Source of the DNA: Vulcanimicrobiota bacterium
Lineage (GTDB): Bacteria; Vulcanimicrobiota; Vulcanimicrobiia; Vulcanimicrobiales; Vulcanimicrobiaceae
DNA: 64,000 nt
Assembly (NCBI GenBank): GCA_003164495.1
Contig: PLTN01000165.1
Span: 44,953 to 108,952, forward strand
Direction: 5' to 3'
In this document: piece after piece, positions 41,822 to 50,444 of the stretch
How positions within the stretch are numbered: position 1 is the first letter of the stretch
Layout: each line of letters starts with the position of its first letter
The notes under the pieces: generated by a model
Databases searched by the model: none
What the model was told of the DNA's origin: nothing
The model's input: only the letters and a program-made list of their open reading frames with translations
Translations under genes and position numbers: made by a program

Positions 41822-43066
41822 ATGAAACGTTGGTCGTTCTTGCTTTCGCGCGCGCTCGTGCCGTGTCTGATCGCCATCCTGTCCGGCGCGGCGCCGGGGG
41901 CGGTCGCTGCGCCCGCCGGTCAAAGTGAAAAGACGATCGTTTTCGCCGCCGTGGTTTCACTGACGGGATCGACCTCTCACGAAGGCGCTCTGACAAAAGA
42001 AGGCTACGATTTTTGGATGACCTACGTGAACGGTCGGGGCGGCCTGAGAGTCGGTAATCAAAGGTATCGCATCGACATCCGCTATGCCGATGACGGCTCC
42101 GACCCGGCGGCGACGGCCGCGCGGCTCGAAAGCCTCATCACCCAGCAGCACATCGACTTCGTTTTGGGTCCGTATGGTTCGGGACCAACCTTCAGCGCAG
42201 CCGCCGTAGCCGAGCGCAACGCCATTCCGATGGTCGACAGCGGCGGCGCCGCCGAAAATATTTTCAACCAGGGATATAACTTCACGGTAAACGTCATGTC
42301 GCCCGCGCGAAAATATCTCGTGGGCATCATCGAGTATGCCGTCAAACGCAAACCGCAACCGAAAACTATTGCGATCAGCGCCGCGAGTGACGCCTTCTCA
42401 CTCGAGGTTCAGCAAGGAGCGGTGCAGTCGGCGAACGACCACGGTCTTCGGGTGGTGTACGACGACCGGTATACGGCCGACCCGGCGTCGGTTACGGCGG
42501 CCGCCGCGGCAATCAAGGCTGCGAGCCCCGACATCGTCTTGAATGCCGGCCACTTGCAGGACGCCCTCTTGATGCAGCATGCACTCAAGGAGCAGCACGT
42601 CCAAGCCCTGATCTACGGCTATACGAATGGTCCCGACGTTCCGGAGTTCCGCTCGGCGCTTGGCGGCGACGCCGAAGGCGTTCTGGGCAGCGCGCAGTGG
42701 TCGCCGTCCGTCACCTACGTGGGCGCGCCCGGTTTCTACCACACGGCTCACGATTACGCCGCTGCCTTCACCGCGCGTGTGGGTCACGCGCCTGATTACC
42801 ATAATGCCGAAGCAACGGCGGCCGGGCTCGCCTTCCAATACGCCATCGAGCAGGCAGGGACCATCGATCGGATGGCCGTGCGGAACGCGCTCGCGCATCT
42901 CGACGTGGTGACGTTCTTCGGTCTGTTGAAGTTCGACTCGCGCGGCGTGAACATGTTCAAACCGATGGTCGTCAATCAAATCCAACACGGGAAGCTCGTC
43001 ACCATCTATCCGTACCGGCTGGCAAACGCGACGCCCGTTTATCCGTCGCCGGCGTGGGTCTATTGA
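41822..43066 (+). CDS. LivK-type ABC substrate-binding protein
   Basis: A 414-residue type I periplasmic binding protein with a Sec signal peptide (residues 1-30, [20 protein letters not shown] then ...AVAAPAG). Mature features are [43 protein letters not shown] and [14 protein letters not shown] at 41822 has a strong GGAGG six bases upstream. It lies 20 bases after the zinc-ribbon/PstS-like gene and probably shares its transcript. No permease or ATPase is adjacent. The final bases overlap the convergent MFS gene. Ligand probably an amino acid or small organic acid, uncertain. Confidence 0.9.
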   Translation: MKRWSFLLSRALVPCLIAILSGAAPGAVAAPAGQSEKTIVFAAVVSLTGSTSHEGALTKEGYDFWMTYVNGRGGLRVGNQRYRIDIRYADDGSDPAATAARLESLITQQHIDFVLGPYGSGPTFSAAAVAERNAIPMVDSGGAAENIFNQGYNFTVNVMSPARKYLVGIIEYAVKRKPQPKTIAISAASDAFSLEVQQGAVQSANDHGLRVVYDDRYTADPASVTAAAAAIKAASPDIVLNAGHLQDALLMQHALKEQHVQALIYGYTNGPDVPEFRSALGGDAEGVLGSAQWSPSVTYVGAPGFYHTAHDYAAAFTARVGHAPDYHNAEATAAGLAFQYAIEQAGTIDRMAVRNALAHLDVVTFFGLLKFDSRGVNMFKPMVVNQIQHGKLVTIYPYRLANATPVYPSPAWVY

Positions 43067-44298
43067 TGGTCTTGCGGGAGCCGATCCGCACGCTGCGTCA
43101 AGAACGCGAGCGCAACCGTAACGAGCATGAAGCCCGCGCCGACGTAGTAGATGTCGCGCGGTGCGCCGTGATCGACCAGCACGCCGTAGAGCAGCGGTCC
43201 GAGCGTGCCGCCGATGTTGAAGCCCGTCGTAACGATGCCGAACGTGCGGCCCATCGCGCCGGGCGGTGCGGCGCGGCGCACGAGCATATCGCGCGACGGT
43301 TGGATCAAGCCCGAGCAGAATCCGGCCAGAAATAGCAGTACGGCCACCAGGTAGCCGACGTTGAACGTGCCGATGGCGATCGTCACAACCGCGCAGGCCA
43401 GGAAACCGGCCATCGCCACTTCGGCGTGGCGTGCGGTCTTGTCGGCGATCCAGCCGCCGCCGAGCACGCCGACCGCGCTGCCGATGAGAAACGCCGTCAA
43501 CGCGACGCTCGCGAACCCGAGCGGAATCTGATAGATCGCGTTCAGCGCGACGATCGAGAAGCTCTGGATACCGCTGGTCGAGAGGCTGAGCAGCGTGAAG
43601 AACAGCGTCAGGCTGAGGATCGACGGCGTGAGCAGCTCGCGGACGCCGACCTTCGCCGGCGCCGCTGCTTCCAGGTGCGCGACGGCCGGACGGCGATCGA
43701 GCTGCGTCGCGAACATCAACGGAATCGCCGCGATGAGGCCGAGCGCGCCGGCCACGAAAAACGCCGCGCTCAAGCCGAATGCCGTCGCGACGTAGATCAT
43801 CAGCAACGGCGCGATGCCGAAGCCGAGGTAACCCGAGAACGTGTGATACGAAAACGCGCGGCCGACGCGACTGTGCGCGACGGCGGCGTTGAGCAGATCG
43901 TAGTCGGCCGGATGGTAGACGGCGTTGGCCAGCCCGACGACCGCCATCACGACGAGCAGCCACACGTACGTCGGCATCAGGGCGAGCGAGGCGAACGCGG
44001 CCGCCCCGAGCAAGAGCGCGCCGATCAGGAGCTTGCGCGAACCGAGCTTGTCGGTGAGAAATCCGACCGGCGCCTGCGCCGCCACCGAGACCAGGTTGAA
44101 GATCGTCAGCGCGAGGCCGAGTTGGACGAAACTGACCCCGAGCCGCGCCTTGAGCAGCGGAAAGAGCGGCACGACGGCCAGCATGTAAAAGTGCGAGACC
44201 AGGTGGGCGCTCGAGATGAACCAGACCGCCCGGCGCTCGATCCCGAGCGCGTCGTCGTTCTCGATTCCGGGGCCGTGCGCCATAACCGTGGTAGCCAT
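43060..44298 (-). CDS. MFS transporter, 12-helix type
   Basis: A 412-residue major-facilitator protein with 12 predicted helices. Helix 1 is preceded by [34 protein letters not shown]; motif A reads [13 protein letters not shown]. It resembles the fosmidomycin-resistance / sugar-efflux-like subgroup, which have SHFYHD-like first helices. ATG at 44298. It is divergent from the secreted small protein at 44410 and convergent with the LivK-like gene, overlapping it by seven bases. Substrate not predictable. Confidence 0.9.
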   Translation of the reverse strand: MATTVMAHGPGIENDDALGIERRAVWFISSAHLVSHFYMLAVVPLFPLLKARLGVSFVQLGLALTIFNLVSVAAQAPVGFLTDKLGSRKLLIGALLLGAAAFASLALMPTYVWLLVVMAVVGLANAVYHPADYDLLNAAVAHSRVGRAFSYHTFSGYLGFGIAPLLMIYVATAFGLSAAFFVAGALGLIAAIPLMFATQLDRRPAVAHLEAAAPAKVGVRELLTPSILSLTLFFTLLSLSTSGIQSFSIVALNAIYQIPLGFASVALTAFLIGSAVGVLGGGWIADKTARHAEVAMAGFLACAVVTIAIGTFNVGYLVAVLLFLAGFCSGLIQPSRDMLVRRAAPPGAMGRTFGIVTTGFNIGGTLGPLLYGVLVDHGAPRDIYYVGAGFMLVTVALAFLTQRADRLPQDHQ

Positions 44299-44320
44299 TG
44301 CGACGGCTTCCCAGGAAGGC

Positions 44321-44399
44321 GGCCGGGAGCCTCCGGATGGGCCGGGAGGCCGGCACCCACCCGCGCCAAAGAGAGGTTCGTAATCGCTCTTCGAGGGGA
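44321..44399 (+). ncRNA. Candidate structured leader RNA
   Basis: The 111-base gap before the secreted protein is strongly structured. CCTCCGG (44330-44336) can pair with CCGGGAGG (44342-44349, one bulge), followed by CGGCACCCACCCG and a second small stem AAGAG/CTCTT (around 44369 and 44387). The CGGCACCCACC segment recalls the 3' half of some 6S RNAs, but a matching 5' half is not seen. A leader element or small RNA remains possible. Confidence 0.25.
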
Positions 44400-44409
44400 T
44401 GCTTAGTTT

Positions 44410-44835
44410 ATGAAATTGATTTCCGGTTTGGCACTGGCCGCTTTGCTGCTATCGAGCGCGCCGGCCTTCGCGCAAGCGCCGCCCGGGGGCGTGCCCGTCG
44501 GTGCGGGCCTCCAGCGCGGCGTCATGGAGCTCAACAACTCGGGTCAAACCGGGTTCGTCACGCTGTTCAAGGGCGGCAGCACGACCCGGCTCGTCACCTC
44601 GCTCGAGGGCACCAAGCCCGGCCGAGTGCAGACCGTGGCGGTGCAGCGCGGCAAGACCTGCGATGCGATCTCGCCGGGCATCGTCGCCCGCAGCGCCGAT
44701 CTGGCGCACGGCATCTCGCGCGGCGTCGTGAACATGACGGAAGACCGGCTGCTCTCCGGCAACTATGTGGTCGTGGTATATAGCAACAACACGCCGGGCG
44801 GAAAGTCCGTCGCCTGCGGACAGCTCTACCGCTAA
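44410..44835 (+). CDS. Small secreted protein, CHRD/SOD-like beta sandwich
   Basis: A 141-residue exported protein with a clear Sec signal ([22 protein letters not shown]). The mature part reads [19 protein letters not shown]...TRLVTSLEG and ends VACGQLYR. This repeats the strand order of small CHRD-like or Cu/Zn-SOD-like secreted proteins, but the metal-binding histidines normally found around the H-x-H-x-G-C segment are replaced (VAVQRGKTC). Two Cys, in RGKTC and VACG, could form a disulfide. ATG at 44410 has AGGGGA ten bases upstream. Function unknown; catalytic superoxide activity is unlikely. Confidence 0.7.
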   Translation: MKLISGLALAALLLSSAPAFAQAPPGGVPVGAGLQRGVMELNNSGQTGFVTLFKGGSTTRLVTSLEGTKPGRVQTVAVQRGKTCDAISPGIVARSADLAHGISRGVVNMTEDRLLSGNYVVVVYSNNTPGGKSVACGQLYR

Positions 44836-44842
44836 GGGCGGA

Positions 44843-45523
44843 TTACTGGAACGTCACCATCGCGCTGCGGGTGAGGGTGACGTTCTGTCCGACCGTCGGT
44901 CCGGTTGCCATTTGCGTCGCCGTGTAGGCTTCCGCGTACGGTGAATTTCCGGACATGCCGTCGACCGGCAGGATGACCTTGTATCCGCGCATCGCGGCGT
45001 CGCTGCCCGTATAGAGCACGGCGCCGTTGGCCGCTGCGCCGACCACGATCACGGTCTTGATCCCCTTGTCCTTGAGGATCTGATCGAGATTGGTGTTGAT
45101 GAACTTGTCGGCGACCGCGACGACGTTCGGTTCCCCGCCCAGCGGCGTAACCTGCGCGAGGACCGATGTCATCGGAACCGGCGGAAATTCTGAATAAACG
45201 ACAAGCGCTTTTGCCGCGCGCGCCGCATCGAGCAGCGGACGCACTTTCAAGAGCGACGCGATGCAGCGCGGCGAGGCGCCGCAATTCGGCGGTAAGAAGT
45301 CGAGCATCAAGAGGGCGGTGGTCTTTGCATCGAGCGCAACCGGCTTGAGCGCCGGCGCCGCGGCCGGCGGCTTGATGGTGTTCCACTCGTCGATGATGTC
45401 GGCGCGTGCCGTTCCGAACTGACCGAGTACCACCGCAACAACGGCAGCGATGACGGCGCCGGCACGCAGGAAAGAGACGCTGTTCGTGATACGCATCCGA
45501 GGACGTTTGGTGCTGATTGCCAC
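44843..45523 (-). CDS. Exported isochorismatase-like protein lacking catalytic Cys
   Basis: A 226-residue protein with an N-terminal membrane/signal segment (residues 14-40, VSFLRAGAVIAAVVAVVLG). It shows the isochorismatase-like core: ALLMLDFLPPNC (catalytic Asp region), VIVVGAAANGAVLYTGSDAAMRGY and VILPVDGMSG. In active cysteine hydrolases the last block reads TN-x-CV; here the Cys position is Ala/Gly (ANGAV), so cysteine-hydrolase activity is unlikely. Export of this fold is also unusual. GTG at 45523 has GGGGAG very close upstream; ATG at 45496 is the alternative start. Divergent from the dienelactone hydrolase at 45557. Confidence 0.78.
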   Translation of the reverse strand: MAISTKRPRMRITNSVSFLRAGAVIAAVVAVVLGQFGTARADIIDEWNTIKPPAAAPALKPVALDAKTTALLMLDFLPPNCGASPRCIASLLKVRPLLDAARAAKALVVYSEFPPVPMTSVLAQVTPLGGEPNVVAVADKFINTNLDQILKDKGIKTVIVVGAAANGAVLYTGSDAAMRGYKVILPVDGMSGNSPYAEAYTATQMATGPTVGQNVTLTRSAMVTFQ

Positions 45524-45556
45524 AACTCCCCTGATCCCGTGAATAGGAGCTTCTCC

Positions 45557-46423
45557 ATGACGACGATCGACCGCAGCAAGTTTATGGGCGGATCCGTTGC
45601 GGCAATCGCTGCCGCTCAGGCCGTCCCCGCCAGCGCGCAGTCAACGGATTTCGGGCATACCCATCCACCGATCGTTCCGGAGAACGATCCGGCGATCACG
45701 ACGCGGCACCTGACCCTGACGAGTCCCGACGCAACGATCAGCGCGTACGTCGCCATGCCGAAGAACATCAAGCCGACGACGCCCGGCATCGTGATGACGG
45801 CCCACATCTGGGGCGTCGACGCGCAGTATCGCGACCTCGCGCGCCGCTTCGCGAAACTCGGGTACATCGCGATCGCACCCGGGATCTTCGACCGCTCGAA
45901 CCCGCCCAATGGTGATGGGGTATCCGACACCGCCGTGATGGCCGGCGCCGTCACCGCACTCTATGCCGGGAACAAGATGAATGGCGACTTGCAGGCTGGT
46001 AAAGCGTGGATCCGCACGCAGTCGCCGCGCGGGAAGGTCGGCCTCTACGGCAACTGCATGGGCGGCGGGATCGCACTCCAAGCGCTGGTGGGAAATACCG
46101 ATTACGATGCGGCGGCGGTGCTCTACGGCTACGTGCGCGCTGATCGCAAGACGACCGAACCGCCGCCGGACGGCGCATTCGACTGGGCGCCGAAGGTGAG
46201 CGCCGCCGTGATCGGCTTCTATGCCGGGCTCGATGCCAGCATTGCGATTCCCGACGTGCAAGCCGCGTACGCGAAGATCGCGGGCCCGCACGACGTGGTC
46301 GTGTACCCCGACGGCAAGCACGGTTTTCTCGACGATACGCGCCCGAGCTACAACGGTCCCGATGCCGTCGACGCTTTTGGCAAGATGACCGCCTGGTATG
46401 GGAAGTATCTGACCACTACCTAA
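45557..46423 (+). CDS. Dienelactone hydrolase family protein, probably exported
   Basis: A 288-residue alpha/beta hydrolase with a leader (DRSKFMGGSVAAIAAAQAVPASA, possibly Tat-like). The catalytic triad is Cys157 in GNCMGG, Asp216 in AGLDASI and His245 in GKHGF, the Cys-Asp-His arrangement of dienelactone hydrolase. ATG at 45557 has AGGAG seven bases upstream. These enzymes open dienelactones in chlorocatechol or related ring-cleavage routes, but exported homologues may act on other esters. Stop at 46423 is 17 bases before the nuclease gene; those may be loosely linked. Confidence 0.9.
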   Translation: MTTIDRSKFMGGSVAAIAAAQAVPASAQSTDFGHTHPPIVPENDPAITTRHLTLTSPDATISAYVAMPKNIKPTTPGIVMTAHIWGVDAQYRDLARRFAKLGYIAIAPGIFDRSNPPNGDGVSDTAVMAGAVTALYAGNKMNGDLQAGKAWIRTQSPRGKVGLYGNCMGGGIALQALVGNTDYDAAAVLYGYVRADRKTTEPPPDGAFDWAPKVSAAVIGFYAGLDASIAIPDVQAAYAKIAGPHDVVVYPDGKHGFLDDTRPSYNGPDAVDAFGKMTAWYGKYLTTT

Positions 46424-46439
46424 CGCGAAGAAGTCCGCG

Positions 46440-47537
46440 ATGGCGACGACGATCGTTCACGCCGCGGACGTGCATCTCGAAACAGTTTTCCCGGACGTGC
46501 GCGGCGGCGGTGCCCGGCGTGCCGCCCTCGCCGATGCGTTCGAACGAATCGTCGACCTCGCGCTCGAACGCAACGCCGACGTCCTGACCATCGGCGGCGA
46601 CCTCTACGAAAGCGAACGCGCGGGCCCGGCAACCGCGCGTTTTCTGTTCGCCGCCTTCGCGCGCTTCGGCAAACCGGTGTTCGTCGCACCGGGAAATCAC
46701 GATCCGTTCGCCGCGCGCTCGCTCTACGCGCGCGACGATCTCCCGCCGAACGTGCGCGTGTTCGCCGACGCCTCGTGGACCGCCGTGCCGCTCGGGCCCA
46801 ACGTGACGCTCTACGGTTACGGCCACACGCCGGCCGAACCCGGACGCCCGTTCGCCGGCGCGTCATTCGACCGCAGCGGCGTGCGCATCGCGCTCGTGCA
46901 CGGCAGCGATGAAGAGCGCTGCCCGCCCGGGAAACGCGCGACGGCACCGTTCACTGCGGCGGAAATCCGCGCCGCCGGCGCGACGCTCACGTTAACGGGT
47001 CATTATCACGGCGGTTCAATCGTGAGCGACGATGCGGGTCCGGTCTTCGCATACCCCGGATCGCCGGAGCCCGTGAAGTTCGGCGAACGCGGCGAACACG
47101 GTGCGCTGGTCGTTACGGTGCACGACGATGCGTCGATCGGGATCGAAAGCGTTCCGATCGCGCGTACGCGCTTGCTCGACATCTCGATTCCCATCGACGA
47201 CGCGGGTGATGAAGGCGCGGTCATCGCGGCCTGCGAGCGCGCACTCGAACCGTTCGGCAAGGGCGATTACGTGCGCGCGACCCTGCGCGGCATGGTGCAG
47301 CAAGGCACGCGCGTCGATCGCGCGCTGCTCGCCGAACGGGCCGGCGCGCACCTCGGCGCGCTCGACCTCATCGACCGCAGCGTCATCGCCGACTATGCCG
47401 CCATCGCGCACGAGTCGAACGTGCGCGGCCGGGCGGTCGCGGAGCTGCTCGCGGCGGCCGACGGCGGCGATGACGACGCGCGACGCGCGCTGGCGCTGGT
47501 AGTAGCGGCCTTCGACGGTATCGAGATCGCACCGTGA
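46440..47537 (+). CDS. YhaO/SbcD-like metallophosphoesterase nuclease
   Basis: A 365-residue calcineurin-like phosphoesterase. Metal-site motifs are AADVHLE (D-x-H), GGDLYE (GD), GNHDP (GNHD), and GHYHGG (GHxH). The layout, with a C-terminal capping domain, fits SbcD or Bacillus YhaO nucleases, which process DNA ends with an SMC-like partner. The stop overlaps the start of the AAA/SMC-like gene by four bases (GTGA), confirming the pair. Cytoplasmic DNA repair or end processing is the expected role. Confidence 0.92.
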   Translation: MATTIVHAADVHLETVFPDVRGGGARRAALADAFERIVDLALERNADVLTIGGDLYESERAGPATARFLFAAFARFGKPVFVAPGNHDPFAARSLYARDDLPPNVRVFADASWTAVPLGPNVTLYGYGHTPAEPGRPFAGASFDRSGVRIALVHGSDEERCPPGKRATAPFTAAEIRAAGATLTLTGHYHGGSIVSDDAGPVFAYPGSPEPVKFGERGEHGALVVTVHDDASIGIESVPIARTRLLDISIPIDDAGDEGAVIAACERALEPFGKGDYVRATLRGMVQQGTRVDRALLAERAGAHLGALDLIDRSVIADYAAIAHESNVRGRAVAELLAAADGGDDDARRALALVVAAFDGIEIAP

Positions 47538-49927
47538 AGCTGCGCCGGTTGACGGTGGCGGGCTTCGGACGGCTGGCCGGACGGACGTTCGCGTTCACCG
47601 ATGGGCTCAACGTGGTCTACGGCCCGAACGAAGCCGGCAAGTCGACGGTCGCCGCCGCGATCGTCGCGTCGCTCTACGGAAGCGGACGGCGCAAAGAAGC
47701 GTGGCGGCCCTGGGACGGCGGCACGTACGCGACGACGCTGTTCTACGAACTCGCCGACGGCCGCTCGTTCGAGGTGCAACGCGATTACGCGCGCGACGCG
47801 AAGGGCGTGCACGTCTACGATCGCGACGGCAACGACATCGCCGGCGAGGTCGCGCTGGGCCGCACGATCTCACCGGGCGACGTGCACTTGAAGATTCCCT
47901 ACGATGCGTTCATCAACGCATCGTGCGTGCTGCAGCAAAGCGTCGGGATCGAAGCCGAACGCAACGCCCCGATCGCGACCGCCCTCGCGCGCGCGCTCGA
48001 CGGCGGGCCGAAGGAAGACGCTGCCCTCGGCGCCGTGAAGCGGCTCGAAGATGCGCGCAAAGCGCACGTCGGCACGCCGCGTTCGACTGTGAACAACCCG
48101 CTCAAGACGTTGCGCGAAGCGCTGGCGAAGCGCACGTCCGAAGCGGAGGGCGCGCGCAATCGCCGCGACGCGCTGGCGCAACTGCGCGAGCGGCGCGCAG
48201 CCAACGTGGCCGAACGCGATCGCCTGGCCGAACGGCGGGCGGGTGCGGAACGCGAGCTCAAAGCCTTGCAGGCGGCGGAGCTGCGTTCGCGCCTCGAACA
48301 ATTGCGCGTCTATCGCGACGACCTCGCCGCGCTCCAAGCCGAGCGCGCGCAGTACGACGACGTCGCGGAATTTCCGGCCGACCGGATCGGCGAGCTCGAT
48401 GCGGCGTTCTACGCCTGGCGTTCGGCCGAGAGCGCCGCGTCGTCGGCCGAGAGCGAAGCCGAGCTGCGGCAGCTGACCCTCGTCGAACGCAGCGAACTCG
48501 CGGCTCGCCGCGCCGACGCCGGCACGATCGACGATGTCGAATTCCAGGCACTGCACGATGCCGCGGATGCAGCTACGGCGGCGCGCACGGCCGCGGCAAC
48601 GGCAGCAAATGAAGCGGCCGCGGCACGGCGCGAAGGCAGCGGCGGGCGCACGCTGGCCGGCGTCGCGCTCACGGTCGGCGCGGTGTTCGGCGTGCTCGCA
48701 CTCGGCATGGCCATCGCCCACTGGTGGTCGTTCACCGAAGTTTTTGCCGCGATTGCCGCGGTGGCGTTCGCGGTCGTCGCCTGGCGCAGTCGCGAACGCA
48801 TTCGGAATGCGCGCGCCGCCGCGCAGAAGCAACGCATCGCCGACGAATCGCTGACCGCCGAGCGCAACGCCAGTGCCACCGTGGCGGCCGTGCTCGACCG
48901 GCTCGGGGTCGCGAGCATCGAGGATCTCGCTCACCGGCGCGAGCGGCTGGCGGAATTACTCCGCATGCGCGCCAGCGCCGACCGCGCGAACGAACGCGCC
49001 GCCGAACTGCGCGCCGAAGAACGGCGCACGGCAGCGATCTTCGACGATGTAGCGGAGGCCCTGATTCCCGGCGCGCCCGGAACACGCGCCGAACGCGACG
49101 CGATCGCCAACGAGCGCGCGCAGCGGCGGCGTAAGCGCGACGGGGCCGATAGCGGCATGGCGATGCTGGCCCTGCAACGCAGCGAGATCCTGCGCGGCGA
49201 CGACGAGTTCGCGCTGGTCAGCGAACGCGACGCGCTGGCCGCCGCCGGCATCGTCCCGGCCGAAACCTACGGTCGCGCGCTGCGCGACGAGGTGCACGCC
49301 CGGATCTCCGAACTCGATCGTCTGATGCGCGACGCCGAACTCGCCACCGCCTCGCTGACGGTGGAGCTCAAGCTCGGTGAGAACGCGATCCCCGATCTCG
49401 CGCCGATCGAAGAGGACGTCGACCGTTTGCGTGCCGAGCTCGACCAGCTCGACGCGTTCGATCGTGCGCTCGCCCTGGCCGGCTCGACCGTCTCGCGGCT
49501 GACGCACGAAGCGCACCAAGCCTTTGCGCGGCGCTTGGAAACCTACGCCGCGGACGCGCTGCACAACGTTACCGGCGGCCGCTATAGTGAAATCCGCGTC
49601 GACCCGACGAGCTTCGTCGTAAAGGCGCGCGTGCCGGAAACGGGCCAGATCGTCGACCTCGAGTCGCTCTCGGCGGGCACCCGCGATCAGGTCTACCTGA
49701 TCATTCGCATCGCGATGGCGCGCATGTTTGCCGAGGGCCTTGAACTGCCGCCGCTCTTACTCGACGATCCGTTCGCCTATTGGGACGACACGCGCATCGA
49801 GCGCTGCATCCCCATCATCGCGCGCAACGCCTTCGACGCGCAGACGATTCTTTTCACGGCCAGCCCCGAGCTCGCCGCGGTCGCCGAACGGATCGGCGCC
49901 ACCCGCATCGACCTCGTTACGGCTTGA
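47534..49927 (+). CDS. YhaN/SbcC-like AAA ATPase with central membrane hairpin
   Basis: A 797-residue SMC/Rad50-like ATPase. Walker A is GPNEAGKST (about residues 32-40), followed by a long Ala/Arg/Glu coiled coil. Near residues 370-417 there are two hydrophobic helices (GVALTVGAVFGVLALGMAIAH and FAAIAAVAFAVVAW), dividing the coil. The C-terminal half has LSAGTRDQVYLIIR (ABC signature) and LLLDDPFAYWDD (Walker B). Central hydrophobic helices are a feature of YhaN-like proteins and suggest membrane attachment of the repair complex. Starts with GTG overlapping the nuclease gene. It is shorter than Bacillus YhaN (about 960). Confidence 0.9.
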   Translation: MKLRRLTVAGFGRLAGRTFAFTDGLNVVYGPNEAGKSTVAAAIVASLYGSGRRKEAWRPWDGGTYATTLFYELADGRSFEVQRDYARDAKGVHVYDRDGNDIAGEVALGRTISPGDVHLKIPYDAFINASCVLQQSVGIEAERNAPIATALARALDGGPKEDAALGAVKRLEDARKAHVGTPRSTVNNPLKTLREALAKRTSEAEGARNRRDALAQLRERRAANVAERDRLAERRAGAERELKALQAAELRSRLEQLRVYRDDLAALQAERAQYDDVAEFPADRIGELDAAFYAWRSAESAASSAESEAELRQLTLVERSELAARRADAGTIDDVEFQALHDAADAATAARTAAATAANEAAAARREGSGGRTLAGVALTVGAVFGVLALGMAIAHWWSFTEVFAAIAAVAFAVVAWRSRERIRNARAAAQKQRIADESLTAERNASATVAAVLDRLGVASIEDLAHRRERLAELLRMRASADRANERAAELRAEERRTAAIFDDVAEALIPGAPGTRAERDAIANERAQRRRKRDGADSGMAMLALQRSEILRGDDEFALVSERDALAAAGIVPAETYGRALRDEVHARISELDRLMRDAELATASLTVELKLGENAIPDLAPIEEDVDRLRAELDQLDAFDRALALAGSTVSRLTHEAHQAFARRLETYAADALHNVTGGRYSEIRVDPTSFVVKARVPETGQIVDLESLSAGTRDQVYLIIRIAMARMFAEGLELPPLLLDDPFAYWDDTRIERCIPIIARNAFDAQTILFTASPELAAVAERIGATRIDLVTA

Positions 49928-50444
49928 GCGCGCGCAGCGCGGCCAGCGTGTTCGCGACGTGCTTGTCGGGATCGAGGCTCGTATAGGCGTAAGCGATCTT
50001 GCCGTCGGGCGCGATCACGTACGAGGTGCGGTTGGCATAGAGCCCGAGGACCTTCGAATCGTACGACGATGCGATCTTCAGTCCCGGATCCGCCGCAACC
50101 AGAAACTTCGACCGGCACTCTTGCGTCGAGAACTTCACTTGCGTCGCGATCGAGTCGCCCGACACGCCGACGACGATCGCGCCCAGCTTTTGGTAGTCGC
50201 CGATGTGATCGGCGAAATCGTGCGCTTCCGCCGTGCAGCCGTTCGTAAACGCTTTCGGGAAGAAGTACAGCACGACCGGACCGTGCGCGAGCGCCGCCTT
50301 CAGCGAAAAGGTCGTGACCGTGCCGCCTTGCGCGACCTGCGCCGTAAAGTCGGGTGCCGCACTCGCGGCCGGCAACTGCGCCGAAGCCGGAGCCGCGCTC
50401 GCGATTCCGAACGCCGCGATGAGCGCAACCAAGAGCTGTTTCAT
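49917..50444 (-). CDS. Exported peroxiredoxin (Bcp/PrxQ-like)
   Basis: A 175-residue thioredoxin-fold peroxidase. The signal peptide is residues 1-22 (LLVALIAAFGIASAAPASAQ). The peroxidatic Cys is Cys70 in FTNGCTAEAHDF, at the position typical of AhpC/TSA family, and Cys110 may be a resolving Cys. Periplasmic location fits hydroperoxide detoxification. ATG at 50444 overlaps the stop of the amidohydrolase gene at 50441 (ATGA), so both are in one operon. Its 3' end overlaps the convergent ATPase gene by 11 bases. Confidence 0.9.
   Translation of the reverse strand: MKQLLVALIAAFGIASAAPASAQLPAASAAPDFTAQVAQGGTVTTFSLKAALAHGPVVLYFFPKAFTNGCTAEAHDFADHIGDYQKLGAIVVGVSGDSIATQVKFSTQECRSKFLVAADPGLKIASSYDSKVLGLYANRTSYVIAPDGKIAYAYTSLDPDKHVANTLAALRALKP

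Noticed and set aside
44321..44399. 6S RNA
   Set aside because: Only the 3'-half-like segment CGGCACCCACC was noticed; no complementary 5' half or closing stem was found, so it is kept only as an unassigned structured leader.
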